From Nitrospirota bacterium (GTDB lineage: Bacteria > Nitrospirota > Thermodesulfovibrionia > Thermodesulfovibrionales > UBA6898), in NCBI GenBank assembly GCA_016217695.1, contig JACRHE010000145.1, forward strand, positions 1-32,455: a stretch of DNA of 32,455 nt. The letters run 5' to 3'. The first letter of the stretch is position 1. Each line of letters opens with the position of its first letter. The position numbers were made by a program, and so were the translations under genes. Of this stretch, positions 16,867 to 25,010 are shown piece by piece. A model generated the notes under the pieces. It worked only from the letters and a program-made list of their open reading frames with translations, searched no databases and was not told the origin of the DNA.

Positions 16867-17033
16867 AAGTCAGGACACCGGAATTTGCGGCCGGATATGT
16901 TGAGGTCTGCATAAGTCGATTCTAGCACATTAAACCCCCCATTGGCCGTCTGCACCCCAGGAAGCAGAAACTCTACAGTCATGCCCCTGTCTCAGCAGAT
17001 AGGCCCTTATTAGTCCGCCAGGACCTCAGACAA

Positions 17034-19865
17034 CTATCCAGAATCCCTGAGGTACTTCCCCGTATAGGACTTTTTTGATTTCTTAATCCCTTCAGGAGTC
17101 CCTTCGTATATGATCTTTCCGCCCTTGTCGCCCCCTTCAGGTCCCAGGTCTATAACCCAGTCGGCAGCCCTTATCATATCAAGGTTATGCTCTATCACAA
17201 TTACCGTATTGCCTGCCTCAACCAGCCTGTTGAGAATATCGAGGAGTGCCTGCACATCGGCAAAATGCAGTCCCACTGTCGGCTCGTCAAGAATATATAG
17301 ATAGGATGCAGCAGTTATTTTTTTGGAGTCGGCTTTGCTGATCCCTGCCCCCTGATCCCTACTCCCTGTATTCTGTAACTCAGCACATATCTTGAGTCTC
17401 TGGGCCTCGCCGCCCGAAAGGGTTGTGGCAGGCTGTCCCAGCCTCAAATACCCCAGCCCTGTATCCATCAGAAGGCCTAACTTTGCCCTGATATTCGGAT
17501 GATCTTTAAATAGATCAAAGCCCTCTTCAATAGTCATATTCAGGACGTCGCTTATGTTCCTGTCACGGTACCGAATTCTGAGGGCCTCCGGCTTATATCT
17601 CTGTCCTTCACACTTTTCGCACCGTATATAGAGGTCTTCAAAAAAATACATCTCCAGAAGCTCATAGCCCTCCCCCTTGCAGGCCTCGCACCTGCCGCCG
17701 GGTACATTAAACGAGAAAAAACCCGGACCGTATCCATAGGCCTTAGCCTCCCTCTGCTCTGAGAAGAGTTTTCTGATCTGATCAAATATCTTCAGATAGG
17801 TGACAGGATTGGAGCGCGGACTTCTGCCTATCGGAGACTGATCAATAAGCCTTGCGCCCTTCAGGAATCCTTCGCCCTCCAGCCTCTCAAAGGCAAGAGG
17901 CTGATCCGTGCCTGTCCTGAAGCGCTTTGCCAGGGCATAATAAAGTGTCTCAACTGCAAGGCTGCTTTTCCCTGAGCCTGATACCCCGGTAACAGCTGTC
18001 AGCCTTTTAAGCGGAATCTGCAGATCGACCCCTTTCAGATTATTGCCGGTCGCCCCGTAAACACTCAGCATTTCATTAGATACCTTCCGCTTCTTAAGAG
18101 GTATCTCGACCCTTTCAAGCCCTCTCATATATCTCGATGTAATGGTCTCTGTCCTCAGAAAATCCTGAACCGGGCCGGAAAAGACAACCTCCCCTCCCCT
18201 GTGTCCTCCGCCTGGTCCGAGTTCCACAATCCATTGAGCAGACTCGATGATCCCGCGGTCATGTTCGACCACGATAACAGTATTACCAAGCTCTGAAAGT
18301 TGCTTCAGGATTCCGGCGACCCTTTCAGTATCCCTGGCATGAAGACCCACAGTCGGCTCATCAAGGACATAGAGCGTACCTGTCAGCAGGGATGCCAGCT
18401 GGTTGGATAAGTTGATCCTCTGGAATTCACCGCCTGAAAGTGTCTTGCCGTAACGGTCAAGAGACAGGTATTCAAGTCCTACCCTCCCGAGGAACTGAAG
18501 CTTCATTGATATCTGTCTGAGGATCTCCTTTGCTATATCCTTCCTGAAGGGTGACAGATCGATATCAGAGAACATCCGTATCAGGTCCGAGACCGGCAGC
18601 CTGCAGAGCTCGGCTATATCGAGCCCGGCAACCTTGTACGCGAGCGCCTCTTTCCTGAGTCTCTTTCCCTGACACCCGGGACAGGTTACAGCATGCCTGT
18701 ATCTGCTCAGAAATACCCTGACATGGAGCTTGTATCGCCTGCCTTCCATATCCTCAAAAAAATCATTTATCCCGTAAAAACCCTTGCCTCCCTTAAAGAG
18801 TAAGGCCTTTTCCTCAGGGCTGTATTCCGCGTACGGCCTGTTCATGTCCAGCCCGGATTTTTTTGCGTTCTCCATCAACTGTTTTTTCCACCACCTGTAG
18901 GCAGGCTTATTCCACGGGTCGATCGCCCCCTGCCCAATGGAAAGGCCCATGTCAGGGATTATCAGGTCTTCGTCGTATCCCAGGGTGTTTCCAAAACCCT
19001 TGCATTCAGAACAGGCTCCAACAGGATGATTGAAAGAAAAAAGAAGGGCAGTTGGCAAAGGCAGCTCAATCCCGCATTCCTCGCACGCGTTCGCAGAGGA
19101 GAAGCTCAGGACAGATGATGTTCCATCATTTGCGATGAGTACGACCTCAGCCCTTTCCTTTCCCTCTCTCCAGGCCATCTCAAGGGAATCCGACAGCCTC
19201 GGTTCATTTTTTATGATGATCCTGTCGAGGACCACGTCAAACGTTAAACCGGCAGTTCTAACCCCTTTTTTTCCCCCCTTGCCGGGGGGGGAAGTGGGGA
19301 GTGTTTCCCTCGCTGTCTCTTCGGTTATTTCTATTGTCTCGCCATTTCGCCAGATCCTGTGAAATCCCCTTCGCTTCAGCTCTTCGGGTGATTCGATTGA
19401 TGGGAATATGATTACCGCCTTGCCGCCAGCGTATTTTTCTATGAGCTCTGCTGCTATCTGCGAAGGGTCCCATCTCCTTATCTCCTTTCCGCACGAGGGG
19501 CAGTATGCAGTGGCAACCTTCGCGTATAGAAGTCTGAAGAGGTCATAGAGTTCGGTGAGAGTGCCGACCGTTGAACGGGAGCCGCGCACCGGATTCTTCT
19601 GCTCAAGGGCTATAGCAGGCCTTATATTGAGAATGGCATCAACATCAGGCCTGTCGAGTTTTTCAAGGAAGAGGCGAGCATAGGTGGAAAGGGACTCGAT
19701 AAAGCGCCACTGACCCTCGGCAAATATCGTGTCAAAGGCAAGAGACGACTTCCCTGAGCCTGAAACACCCGTGACCGCAATTACCCTGTCATGCGGAATG
19801 CGCAGATAAATATTCTTGAGGTTATTCTGCCTGGCACCCTCAATAATAAGCTCTTTAGACGACAT
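17034..19865 (-). CDS. uvrA: Excinuclease ABC subunit A (UvrA)
   Basis: DNA-damage recognition ATPase of nucleotide excision repair, loading UvrB at lesions. The 943-residue protein has two ABC ATPase halves: Walker [15 protein letters not shown] near residue 35 and [14 protein letters not shown] near 625, signature [11 protein letters not shown] and [11 protein letters not shown], and Walker [13 protein letters not shown] and [12 protein letters not shown]. Zinc-binding Cys pairs are present (CPSCGKE, CEECG with CSECKG, CEACKG with CEKCEG). The [19 protein letters not shown] stretch is diagnostic. Two insertions look repeat-derived: about 188-203 ([15 protein letters not shown]) and about 831-848 ([18 protein letters not shown]), the latter just before the second Walker B. 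Both keep frame, so the gene is probably functional. It may be a divergent UvrA clade; no uvrB is nearby. Confidence 0.93.
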   Translation of the reverse strand: MSSKELIIEGARQNNLKNIYLRIPHDRVIAVTGVSGSGKSSLAFDTIFAEGQWRFIESLSTYARLFLEKLDRPDVDAILNIRPAIALEQKNPVRGSRSTVGTLTELYDLFRLLYAKVATAYCPSCGKEIRRWDPSQIAAELIEKYAGGKAVIIFPSIESPEELKRRGFHRIWRNGETIEITEETARETLPTSPPGKGGKKGVRTAGLTFDVVLDRIIIKNEPRLSDSLEMAWREGKERAEVVLIANDGTSSVLSFSSANACEECGIELPLPTALLFSFNHPVGACSECKGFGNTLGYDEDLIIPDMGLSIGQGAIDPWNKPAYRWWKKQLMENAKKSGLDMNRPYAEYSPEEKALLFKGGKGFYGINDFFEDMEGRRYKLHVRVFLSRYRHAVTCPGCQGKRLRKEALAYKVAGLDIAELCRLPVSDLIRMFSDIDLSPFRKDIAKEILRQISMKLQFLGRVGLEYLSLDRYGKTLSGGEFQRINLSNQLASLLTGTLYVLDEPTVGLHARDTERVAGILKQLSELGNTVIVVEHDRGIIESAQWIVELGPGGGHRGGEVVFSGPVQDFLRTETITSRYMRGLERVEIPLKKRKVSNEMLSVYGATGNNLKGVDLQIPLKRLTAVTGVSGSGKSSLAVETLYYALAKRFRTGTDQPLAFERLEGEGFLKGARLIDQSPIGRSPRSNPVTYLKIFDQIRKLFSEQREAKAYGYGPGFFSFNVPGGRCEACKGEGYELLEMYFFEDLYIRCEKCEGQRYKPEALRIRYRDRNISDVLNMTIEEGFDLFKDHPNIRAKLGLLMDTGLGYLRLGQPATTLSGGEAQRLKICAELQNTGSRDQGAGISKADSKKITAASYLYILDEPTVGLHFADVQALLDILNRLVEAGNTVIVIEHNLDMIRAADWVIDLGPEGGDKGGKIIYEGTPEGIKKSKKSYTGKYLRDSG
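17320..17375. repeat. Low-complexity repeat inserted in frame in uvrA (near second Walker B)
   Basis: On the plus strand CTGATCCCT and a second GATCCCT lie either side of a C-run, followed by ACTCCCTGTATTCTG. On the coding strand AGGGATCAG occurs twice, 5 nt apart. It encodes about 18 residues absent from E. coli UvrA at this site. Confidence 0.55.
19258..19302. repeat. C-run/G-run palindromic element inserted in frame in uvrA
   Basis: CCCCCC-TTGCC-GGGGGG forms a hairpin flanked by CCCCTTTTTTT and GAAGTGGGG. It encodes a [11 protein letters not shown]-type peptide at residues about 188-203 that is foreign to the UvrA family. It resembles the hairpin at 6576-6593. Confidence 0.6.
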
Positions 19866-19943
19866 CTGATTATTTTAACACAGAGAGTTTTTGCTCATGT
19901 CTATTCAGGGAAGAACAACTATTTCAGGGGAAAAGAATTCAAG

Positions 19944-19977
19944 TGAAAAAAATGGGCGATAAAGTATTTTATCGCCC
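19944..19977 (-). terminator. Intrinsic terminator of the sugar/pilin operon
   Basis: GGGCGATAAA and TTTATCGCCC form a perfect 10-bp stem with loop GTAT (19954-19977). On the minus strand the stem is followed by a run of T (complement of 19945-19952), about 40 nt after the stop of the second pilin gene. This is a textbook leftward terminator. Confidence 0.9.
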
Positions 19978-20017
19978 GTGCTGTCAACACTCATAGGACT
20001 CCTTGAGCTACAGAAAA

Positions 20018-20512
20018 CTAGAAATTCTTATTGTTAAAGCAGTCTATCGCAAAAATATCACCATCTACCCTCGAGCCGACTATTCCGGTTGCAATCGCAG
20101 CATAGCATGGCTGATCCGGCGGCACCCCGGCTAAGTTCTGTGGTATCACAGCTCCGGGGTTAAAGGGAACAGGAGGGTTGTTAGGCAGTCTGACATCCTG
20201 AATTACCATATAACTGTAAGTGGAATCTGCATTCGGCCTGAAAGCCCTGAGCTCACCTGCCTGCATCGCAATGCGATTATTATCGCGAATCACAGTAGTA
20301 TTTCCGACAACTCCTAACGAAACCGTATATCTCCCGTTCTCGGCAAAAAATTGCTCCTCAAGCATCCTCATGTTCTGAAGGTTTGTATAGGCCTCTGCCC
20401 TTGCAGCGCCCCTCTGCTGTCCAATATACCCCGGTATTGCTATGACCGCCAGCATAGCTATGATACCTAAGACGATCAGCATTTCAATGAGTGTGATACC
20501 TTTGTTATTCAT
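20018..20512 (-). CDS. Type IV pilin-like protein (PilE-type minor pilin or pseudopilin)
   Basis: A 164-residue prepilin. The short leader MNNKG is followed by the class III cleavage site before ITLIEMLIVLGIIAMLAVIAIPGYI; the cleavage would leave Ile at +1 and Glu at +5, and the hydrophobic N-terminal helix spans about residues 6-28. The globular part contains LQNMRMLEEQFFAENGRYT, a stretch common to PilE-like proteins. Two Cys near the C-terminus (in QPCYAA and AIDCFNN) could form the D-region disulfide. A strong ribosome site (AAAGGAGG) precedes the ATG at 20512. It ends the sugar operon and is followed by a strong terminator. It may be a pilus subunit or a pseudopilin; assembly genes are not in the window. 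Confidence 0.9.
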   Translation of the reverse strand: MNNKGITLIEMLIVLGIIAMLAVIAIPGYIGQQRGAARAEAYTNLQNMRMLEEQFFAENGRYTVSLGVVGNTTVIRDNNRIAMQAGELRAFRPNADSTYSYMVIQDVRLPNNPPVPFNPGAVIPQNLAGVPPDQPCYAAIATGIVGSRVDGDIFAIDCFNNKNF

Positions 20513-20531
20513 ATGTATCCTCCTTTTTCAC

Positions 20532-20537
20532 ATTATA
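20532..20537 (-). promoter_or_regulatory. Possible -10 in front of the second pilin gene
   Basis: A perfect TATAAT on the minus strand (20537-20532) without a convincing -35. The leader would be only about 12 nt but would still hold the AAAGGAGG ribosome site. A weak internal promoter for the pilin is possible. Confidence 0.3.
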
Positions 20538-20593
20538 GCAATTTTTATTGTGATATTTATCTCCAACGCCGATTCGATATCAAGCTGCGCCAT

Positions 20594-21544
20594 TTATAAT
20601 ATATGTCTGTACCACTCTATAGTCTTTTTCAGCCCCTCGTCCAGACCTGTCTTTGGCTGCCAGTTCAACAGTTGCCTTGCATTTTTGTCATCACAGTAAA
20701 AATGTACTGCCTCGCCGGGGCGCTTGTCCAATGCGCCTATGAGCAACCGGATAGGACTTCCCATCATCGCTACGATCTTTCCGGCAACATCCCTGACAGT
20801 ATATTCCGTTCCATTGCCGATATTGATTATCTTCCCGTGCGCAGAAGGTGTTACTCCTGCAAGGAGATAGGCATCAACAATATCATCTATATAATTGAAT
20901 TCCCTTGTCTGGTCGCCTGCTGTCATCGCAAAATCCTTTTTTTCAAGGCAGTGACGTATCAGGGACGGAATAAACATATCATCAGCCTGACCCGGACCAT
21001 ACGTCAGGAACGGCCTCAAGGTTACTACCGGAAGATCCAGGCTTTTATGTGCCATCTGACAGAAATAGGACGCAGCCACCTTGCTTGCAGAGTACGGAGA
21101 AACAGGTACCTCCCTCTGATCCTCGCGGAATGGAACAGGCCCGTCTCCATATTCCTCAGAGCTGCCTGTATTGACAAAGCCTGTCAGATCGATCTTTTCA
21201 TCAATGACCCCCCTCAGAAGGTTCATCGTACCCCGAATGTTGATATCTATCATGGAATCAATCAGTCGAAAGTCCCTGCTCACGTCCCTGAATGCGGCCA
21301 GGTGATAGATGACCTGTGGTCTTGCTTTTCTCAGGCATCCGCAGATGGATTCGAAGTCCCGCAGATCCCCGTACCAGACGGACAGGCGCTTCGCAATGTC
21401 ACTTATCCTGGCATGGCTGCTTTCCTTCTTCAGAAGCACATGGACCTCAGCACCTTCACTGACGAGTCTCCGGGCCAGATGCGAACCGATAAACCCGGCT
21501 GCTCCGGTGATCAGGACAGTCTTTTGGTTATATGAAAAGATCAT
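20594..21544 (-). CDS. NAD-dependent sugar epimerase/dehydratase (extended SDR), probable nucleotide-sugar reductase
   Basis: A 316-residue extended short-chain dehydrogenase acting on a nucleotide sugar. The Rossmann motif VLITGAAGFIGSHLARRLV lies at residues about 9-27. The catalytic SSEEYGDGP...YSASK places Ser and the Tyr-x-x-x-Lys pair as in the family, and RPFLTYGPGQ is the substrate-side motif. I chose the ATG at 21544 (AGGACGAG upstream) because the 32 extra residues of the longer ORF overlap the upstream methyltransferase gene and are not SDR-like. Following RfbF and RfbG in the operon, a likely job is reduction or epimerisation of CDP-4-keto-6-deoxyglucose, but the exact product cannot be read from sequence. 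Confidence 0.88.
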   Translation of the reverse strand: MIFSYNQKTVLITGAAGFIGSHLARRLVSEGAEVHVLLKKESSHARISDIAKRLSVWYGDLRDFESICGCLRKARPQVIYHLAAFRDVSRDFRLIDSMIDINIRGTMNLLRGVIDEKIDLTGFVNTGSSEEYGDGPVPFREDQREVPVSPYSASKVAASYFCQMAHKSLDLPVVTLRPFLTYGPGQADDMFIPSLIRHCLEKKDFAMTAGDQTREFNYIDDIVDAYLLAGVTPSAHGKIINIGNGTEYTVRDVAGKIVAMMGSPIRLLIGALDKRPGEAVHFYCDDKNARQLLNWQPKTGLDEGLKKTIEWYRHIL

Positions 21545-21567
21545 TTCTCGTCCTGCTCCCGCATGCA

Positions 21568-22395
21568 TCAGATCTTCTGGCAGAACATTGTCTGGAGATA
21601 GGTCTTGCCGGTCAGATTGCCGAGCGCAAAGGTTCCCCACACGCCTGTCCTGAGAACGGCAGCGGAAAGCGCAGAAGAAGCAGGAAAATCAACGGACCTC
21701 ATAGGCGCATTATGGAGAAATACGTTCCTTACATCAAAACCGCTGGTCTCTATCAGGCGCCTGAGCGACGAGACATTAAAATGATGGACATGGTGCTTGT
21801 CGTAAACCCTCTCATACGGAGAGTTGTAACCGAATGCATTCAGCAGGCGGGCAACACCGTACAGAACGCTTCGATCATTAAGGGTCATGATGACCGCAAA
21901 TCCGGAGGGAGCACACAATTCATAAAGCCGCTTCATGAACATCTTGATGTCCCATACATGCTCGATCACGGCTAATGTCGTAACAATATCAAACTGTCTG
22001 CCGAAATCCGTCGCCAGGGCGTCGCCCTGAATAAAGGTTATACCATCAACCGGCTGGTTAGGGGTGATATCTATACCTGTCAGAGATGTGCAGTGGTTGT
22101 TCTTAAGAAGATGCTTCAGCAGGTTCCCGTTTCCGCAACCTATATCGAGAACAGAGGCCTGAGGTCTCTTTTCAGCAATGAAGCTGCTTATAGAATCAAA
22201 TAGCGGACGGTTCGGATTCTCAAACCAGTTCCTGTGAGTTTTATCGTAATATTCCTCGGAGTATTCTTCAGATGCGCTGAGCTTGTCCTTATCACTGAAG
22301 CAATGATCACAAACAGGACACCGCCAGAGTTCGGCCTCACTTGTCCGCCCCTCTAACGCAGTCTGGGACCCGCAGACAGGACATGTCAAAGACAT
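21568..22395 (-). CDS. SAM-dependent methyltransferase with N-terminal zinc-ribbon-like motif
   Basis: Class I methyltransferase, 275 residues. Four Cys in two CPVC motifs (CPVCGSQ near residue 5 and CPVCDHCF near 28) suggest a small zinc-binding knuckle. SAM motif I is VLDIGCGNGNLLKHLL; later motifs include FDIVTTLAVIEHVWD. The C-terminal part, HHVHHFNVSSLRRLIETSGF, is common in methyltransferases of polysaccharide loci. Start taken as ATG at 22395 with CGGAG upstream; the TTG at 22425 would abut the previous stop. Probably methylates the CDP-sugar or the finished glycan. The zinc-knuckle form recalls sugar C-methyltransferases, but it lacks their long C-terminal domain, so O- or C-methylation is left open. 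Confidence 0.85.
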   Translation of the reverse strand: MSLTCPVCGSQTALEGRTSEAELWRCPVCDHCFSDKDKLSASEEYSEEYYDKTHRNWFENPNRPLFDSISSFIAEKRPQASVLDIGCGNGNLLKHLLKNNHCTSLTGIDITPNQPVDGITFIQGDALATDFGRQFDIVTTLAVIEHVWDIKMFMKRLYELCAPSGFAVIMTLNDRSVLYGVARLLNAFGYNSPYERVYDKHHVHHFNVSSLRRLIETSGFDVRNVFLHNAPMRSVDFPASSALSAAVLRTGVWGTFALGNLTGKTYLQTMFCQKI

Positions 22396-22425
22396 AGCTG
22401 CTCCGTCACCCCAGTAGCTCCTCAA

Positions 22426-23217
22426 TCATCTGTCCCATACCTTCCACGGCGCCTTTCCGCTATCCCAGTATTCGTTGAGAAGGCTCATATCCCTGAGCGT
22501 ATCCATGCACTGCCAGAAACCGCCATGATGATAAACCATCAGTTGTTCATCTCTTGCAAGCCTCTCAAGAGGCTCTCTTTCAAGAGTACACGTATCATCT
22601 CCTGACAGATAGTCAAAGACCCCCCTCTCAAATACGAAAAAACCGCCGTTTATCATACTGTTGCCGGCTTGCGGTTTCTCACCGAACTCAGCAACACGAA
22701 CCCCTTCTGTTATCAGTTCCCCGAACCTTGAAGGAGGCCTTACCCCGGTTACCGTTGCCAATCGTCCGTGAGACATATGGAAGCTCACCAGATTCCTGAC
22801 ATCGATATCAGCCAGCCCATCTCCATAAGTGAGGAGAAACCTTCCTGCATCTATGTATCTTTCAATACGTTTTATCCTCGCGCCGGTCAGGGCCTTAAGA
22901 CCTGTATCTGCAAGAGTAACCTCCCAGTCCTCCTCGTCACTGCTATTATGGATCCGGACGTCCTGATAGTCGCCGAGGTTGACGGTAAAATCGCTGCTCC
23001 TGATCTTATAATGAAAGAAATATTCCTTGATGATTTCCCCTTTATATCCAAGGCAGACGATGAATCTCCGGAATCCGTGATGTGCATATATCTTCATGAT
23101 ATGCCAGATGATCGGTCTTGTACCAACCGGCACCATAGGCTTCGGAATAAACTCGGTCTGCTCTCTCAGCCTTGTGCCAAGTCCGCCGGCAAGGATCACA
23201 ACAGGGATATTTTCCAT
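22426..23217 (-). CDS. rfbF: Glucose-1-phosphate cytidylyltransferase
   Basis: Makes CDP-glucose from glucose 1-phosphate and CTP, the first step of CDP-deoxysugar pathways. The 263-residue protein starts MENIPVVILAGGLGTRLREQ, with the nucleotidyltransferase signature GGLGTRLREQTEFIPKPMV including the catalytic Lys, then VPVGTRPIIWHIMKIYAHHG and LLTYGDGLADID (metal-binding Asp). The TGVRPPSRFGEL and GGFFVFERGVFDYL segments and the WQCMDTLRD ending are typical of RfbF rather than RmlA or GalU. Length fits the family (about 257). It is flanked on both sides by methyltransferase genes, with the dehydratase two genes upstream. Confidence 0.95.
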   Translation of the reverse strand: MENIPVVILAGGLGTRLREQTEFIPKPMVPVGTRPIIWHIMKIYAHHGFRRFIVCLGYKGEIIKEYFFHYKIRSSDFTVNLGDYQDVRIHNSSDEEDWEVTLADTGLKALTGARIKRIERYIDAGRFLLTYGDGLADIDVRNLVSFHMSHGRLATVTGVRPPSRFGELITEGVRVAEFGEKPQAGNSMINGGFFVFERGVFDYLSGDDTCTLEREPLERLARDEQLMVYHHGGFWQCMDTLRDMSLLNEYWDSGKAPWKVWDR

Positions 23218-23232
23218 AATGCACCTTCTCCT

Positions 23233-23970
23233 TTATCTCTTCTCAGCCACAGCAAAGACGCTCACCCCGAACGGGAAATTGATCCCTCCGGAGATGACTC
23301 TGTTCTCAATTTTTAACAGGCCCTCCAACATCAGGTTGACAAGCGGAGCACTTTGTCTAAGCTGTTCTGCGGCATCCGCCCTTTTCCCGGCAAAAAAACG
23401 GGTTATAAGCCTGATCAGGCTTATAAGGGGGAAAAGAATGAAATTCCAGTATGATGCCCTTCTTATCAGCAGGCCGTTTCGTTCCAGTTTTCTTATTAGT
23501 TCAGGCCTTGAATATCTCCGGTAATGATAATTTAACTCGTCATGGCTGCTCCAGAGAAAACGAAAGGCAGGGACAAATACGATGAGTTTCCCGCCGGATT
23601 TAAGGATCTGGCACCATTCCTTAATTGCCCTGTCTTCATCTTCGATATGCTCCAGCACATCTGATGCAATGACAATATCGAATTCATTGTCTCCGAACCC
23701 TGTCTCCTGTCCGTCGGCGACCCTGACAGATTCTATCCCTCTTTCTCTGCAGAGGGATATCGATCTCTCGCTGATGTCTATCCCCCTGATGTTACTGAAG
23801 CCTTTTCCCCTAAGATAGCTTATAAGAGGCCCGCCTGAACAACCGATCTCCACAATGGCAGAATCCCTGTCACACCCTTTAAGAAGCCGAAAGATCATGT
23901 CCCGTCTCGCCTTAAACCACCAGTGATCTTCCTCCAGCCTGTGATATGTCCCGGCATAAGAATCATCCAA
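23233..23970 (-). CDS. SAM-dependent methyltransferase of sugar/polysaccharide loci
   Basis: Class I methyltransferase, 245 residues, starting [24 protein letters not shown], a common lead in glycan-locus methyltransferases. Motif I is [20 protein letters not shown], followed by [17 protein letters not shown] and [20 protein letters not shown]. The start codon is an unusual TTG at 23970 that overlaps the end of rfbG by 8 nt; GAGGG lies about 12 nt upstream, and no closer in-frame ATG retains the conserved N-terminus. A C-terminal hydrophobic stretch ([19 protein letters not shown]) may associate it with the membrane. Together with the 21568-22395 enzyme it implies a methylated sugar or chain. 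Confidence 0.87.
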   Translation of the reverse strand: MDDSYAGTYHRLEEDHWWFKARRDMIFRLLKGCDRDSAIVEIGCSGGPLISYLRGKGFSNIRGIDISERSISLCRERGIESVRVADGQETGFGDNEFDIVIASDVLEHIEDEDRAIKEWCQILKSGGKLIVFVPAFRFLWSSHDELNYHYRRYSRPELIRKLERNGLLIRRASYWNFILFPLISLIRLITRFFAGKRADAAEQLRQSAPLVNLMLEGLLKIENRVISGGINFPFGVSVFAVAEKR

Positions 23971-24964
23971 GGCTGCTACATCCCTCAGGACGCATAAACC
24001 TTTTATACCATTTTATAGTCTCGGACAGCCCCTCCTTTAAAGAAAAAGACGGTTTCCATCCGAGCATCTCCCGCGCCTTTTGAGATGAAAGGTATTGACG
24101 GGTTATCTCTCCTCTGGCCTGATTCAATATCTCCGGCTGCAGATCTGAACGTTCCATTAATGACAGGATCTCATCCGTTATCTCCAGCACAGTCGTCGGC
24201 AGATCATTGCCGAAGTTGAACGCCTGCCCAACAATCTCCGTATTCTCCATCTTCTCCGCCAGCATAATATATGCCCTCGCAGCATCCCTTACATAAAAAT
24301 AATCTCTCACATATTTGCCGTCGCTTCTGATTACCGGCCTTTCATTGCTAAGCACAGACCTTATGGTTCCGGGAACTATCCTGTTGAAATTAAGGTCTCC
24401 CCCGCCGTACAGATTTCCGCATCTGGTGACGCAGACAGGCAGGCCATAGGTATGGAAGTACATCTGTGAGATCAGGTCAGCACAGCTCTTTGATACATCG
24501 TAGGGATTTTTACCGGCCAGAGGCATATCCTCCCTGTAAGGAAGTTCTTGATGCTCGCCATAGGCCTTGTCACTGGAGGCAACAACTATTTTTTTTACCT
24601 TTTTATTATTCCTGCACGCCTCAAGCAACACCCATGTCCCTTTTATGTTGGCTTCGAATGTGGATGCCGGATTTCTGTTCGCTGTTGTTACAATCGCCTG
24701 CGCTCCAAGGTGAAAAACGACATCAACCTCGTATTCATTTAATGCCCGCTCGATGATCTGATAGTCTTCAAGATTACCGTAAACAATATTTATCCTGTCA
24801 GCAAGACCTTCGCGATAAAGCCTGGATTTCGGCACGTGATCCCTCTCAAGACCAATGACATTCGCACCGAGACTGAGCAACTCGTCGGTCAGCCATGAGC
24901 CCAGAAGGCCGGTGCAGCCGGAGAGAAAGACATTCTTATTGTTCCAGCATGATTGCGTCTTCAT
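23963..24964 (-). CDS. rfbG: CDP-glucose 4,6-dehydratase
   Basis: Converts CDP-glucose to CDP-4-keto-6-deoxyglucose using bound NAD. The 333-residue extended SDR begins with [20 protein letters not shown] (Gly-rich NAD motif). It then has [20 protein letters not shown] and [20 protein letters not shown], both characteristic of RfbG rather than RmlB. The catalytic Y-x-x-x-K is in [12 protein letters not shown], and [20 protein letters not shown] follows. The family's usual length is about 350. With RfbF it commits sugar to the CDP-deoxyhexose branch; RfbH, needed for 3,6-dideoxy sugars, is not in the window. Confidence 0.94.
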   Translation of the reverse strand: MKTQSCWNNKNVFLSGCTGLLGSWLTDELLSLGANVIGLERDHVPKSRLYREGLADRINIVYGNLEDYQIIERALNEYEVDVVFHLGAQAIVTTANRNPASTFEANIKGTWVLLEACRNNKKVKKIVVASSDKAYGEHQELPYREDMPLAGKNPYDVSKSCADLISQMYFHTYGLPVCVTRCGNLYGGGDLNFNRIVPGTIRSVLSNERPVIRSDGKYVRDYFYVRDAARAYIMLAEKMENTEIVGQAFNFGNDLPTTVLEITDEILSLMERSDLQPEILNQARGEITRQYLSSQKAREMLGWKPSFSLKEGLSETIKWYKRFMRPEGCSSLG

Positions 24965-25010
24965 TGGGAATATCTCCGAAAGAGTTTATTTGCAACATCA
25001 AAACAGATGC

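Noticed and set aside
16867-17033. Terminator or small RNA in the gap after uvrA
   Set aside because: No stable stem with a T-run could be found by eye.
20538-20560. Sigma-54 promoter before the second pilin
   Set aside because: A TTGCT -12-like element exists but no TGGCAC-like -24 at the right distance.
20603-21535. 310-codon plus-strand ORF
   Set aside because: Antisense to the SDR gene, with no ribosome site or recognisable domain; typical shadow frame.
21545-21640. 32-residue N-terminal extension of the SDR
   Set aside because: Overlaps the upstream methyltransferase gene and is not SDR-like; ATG 21544 has a fair ribosome site.
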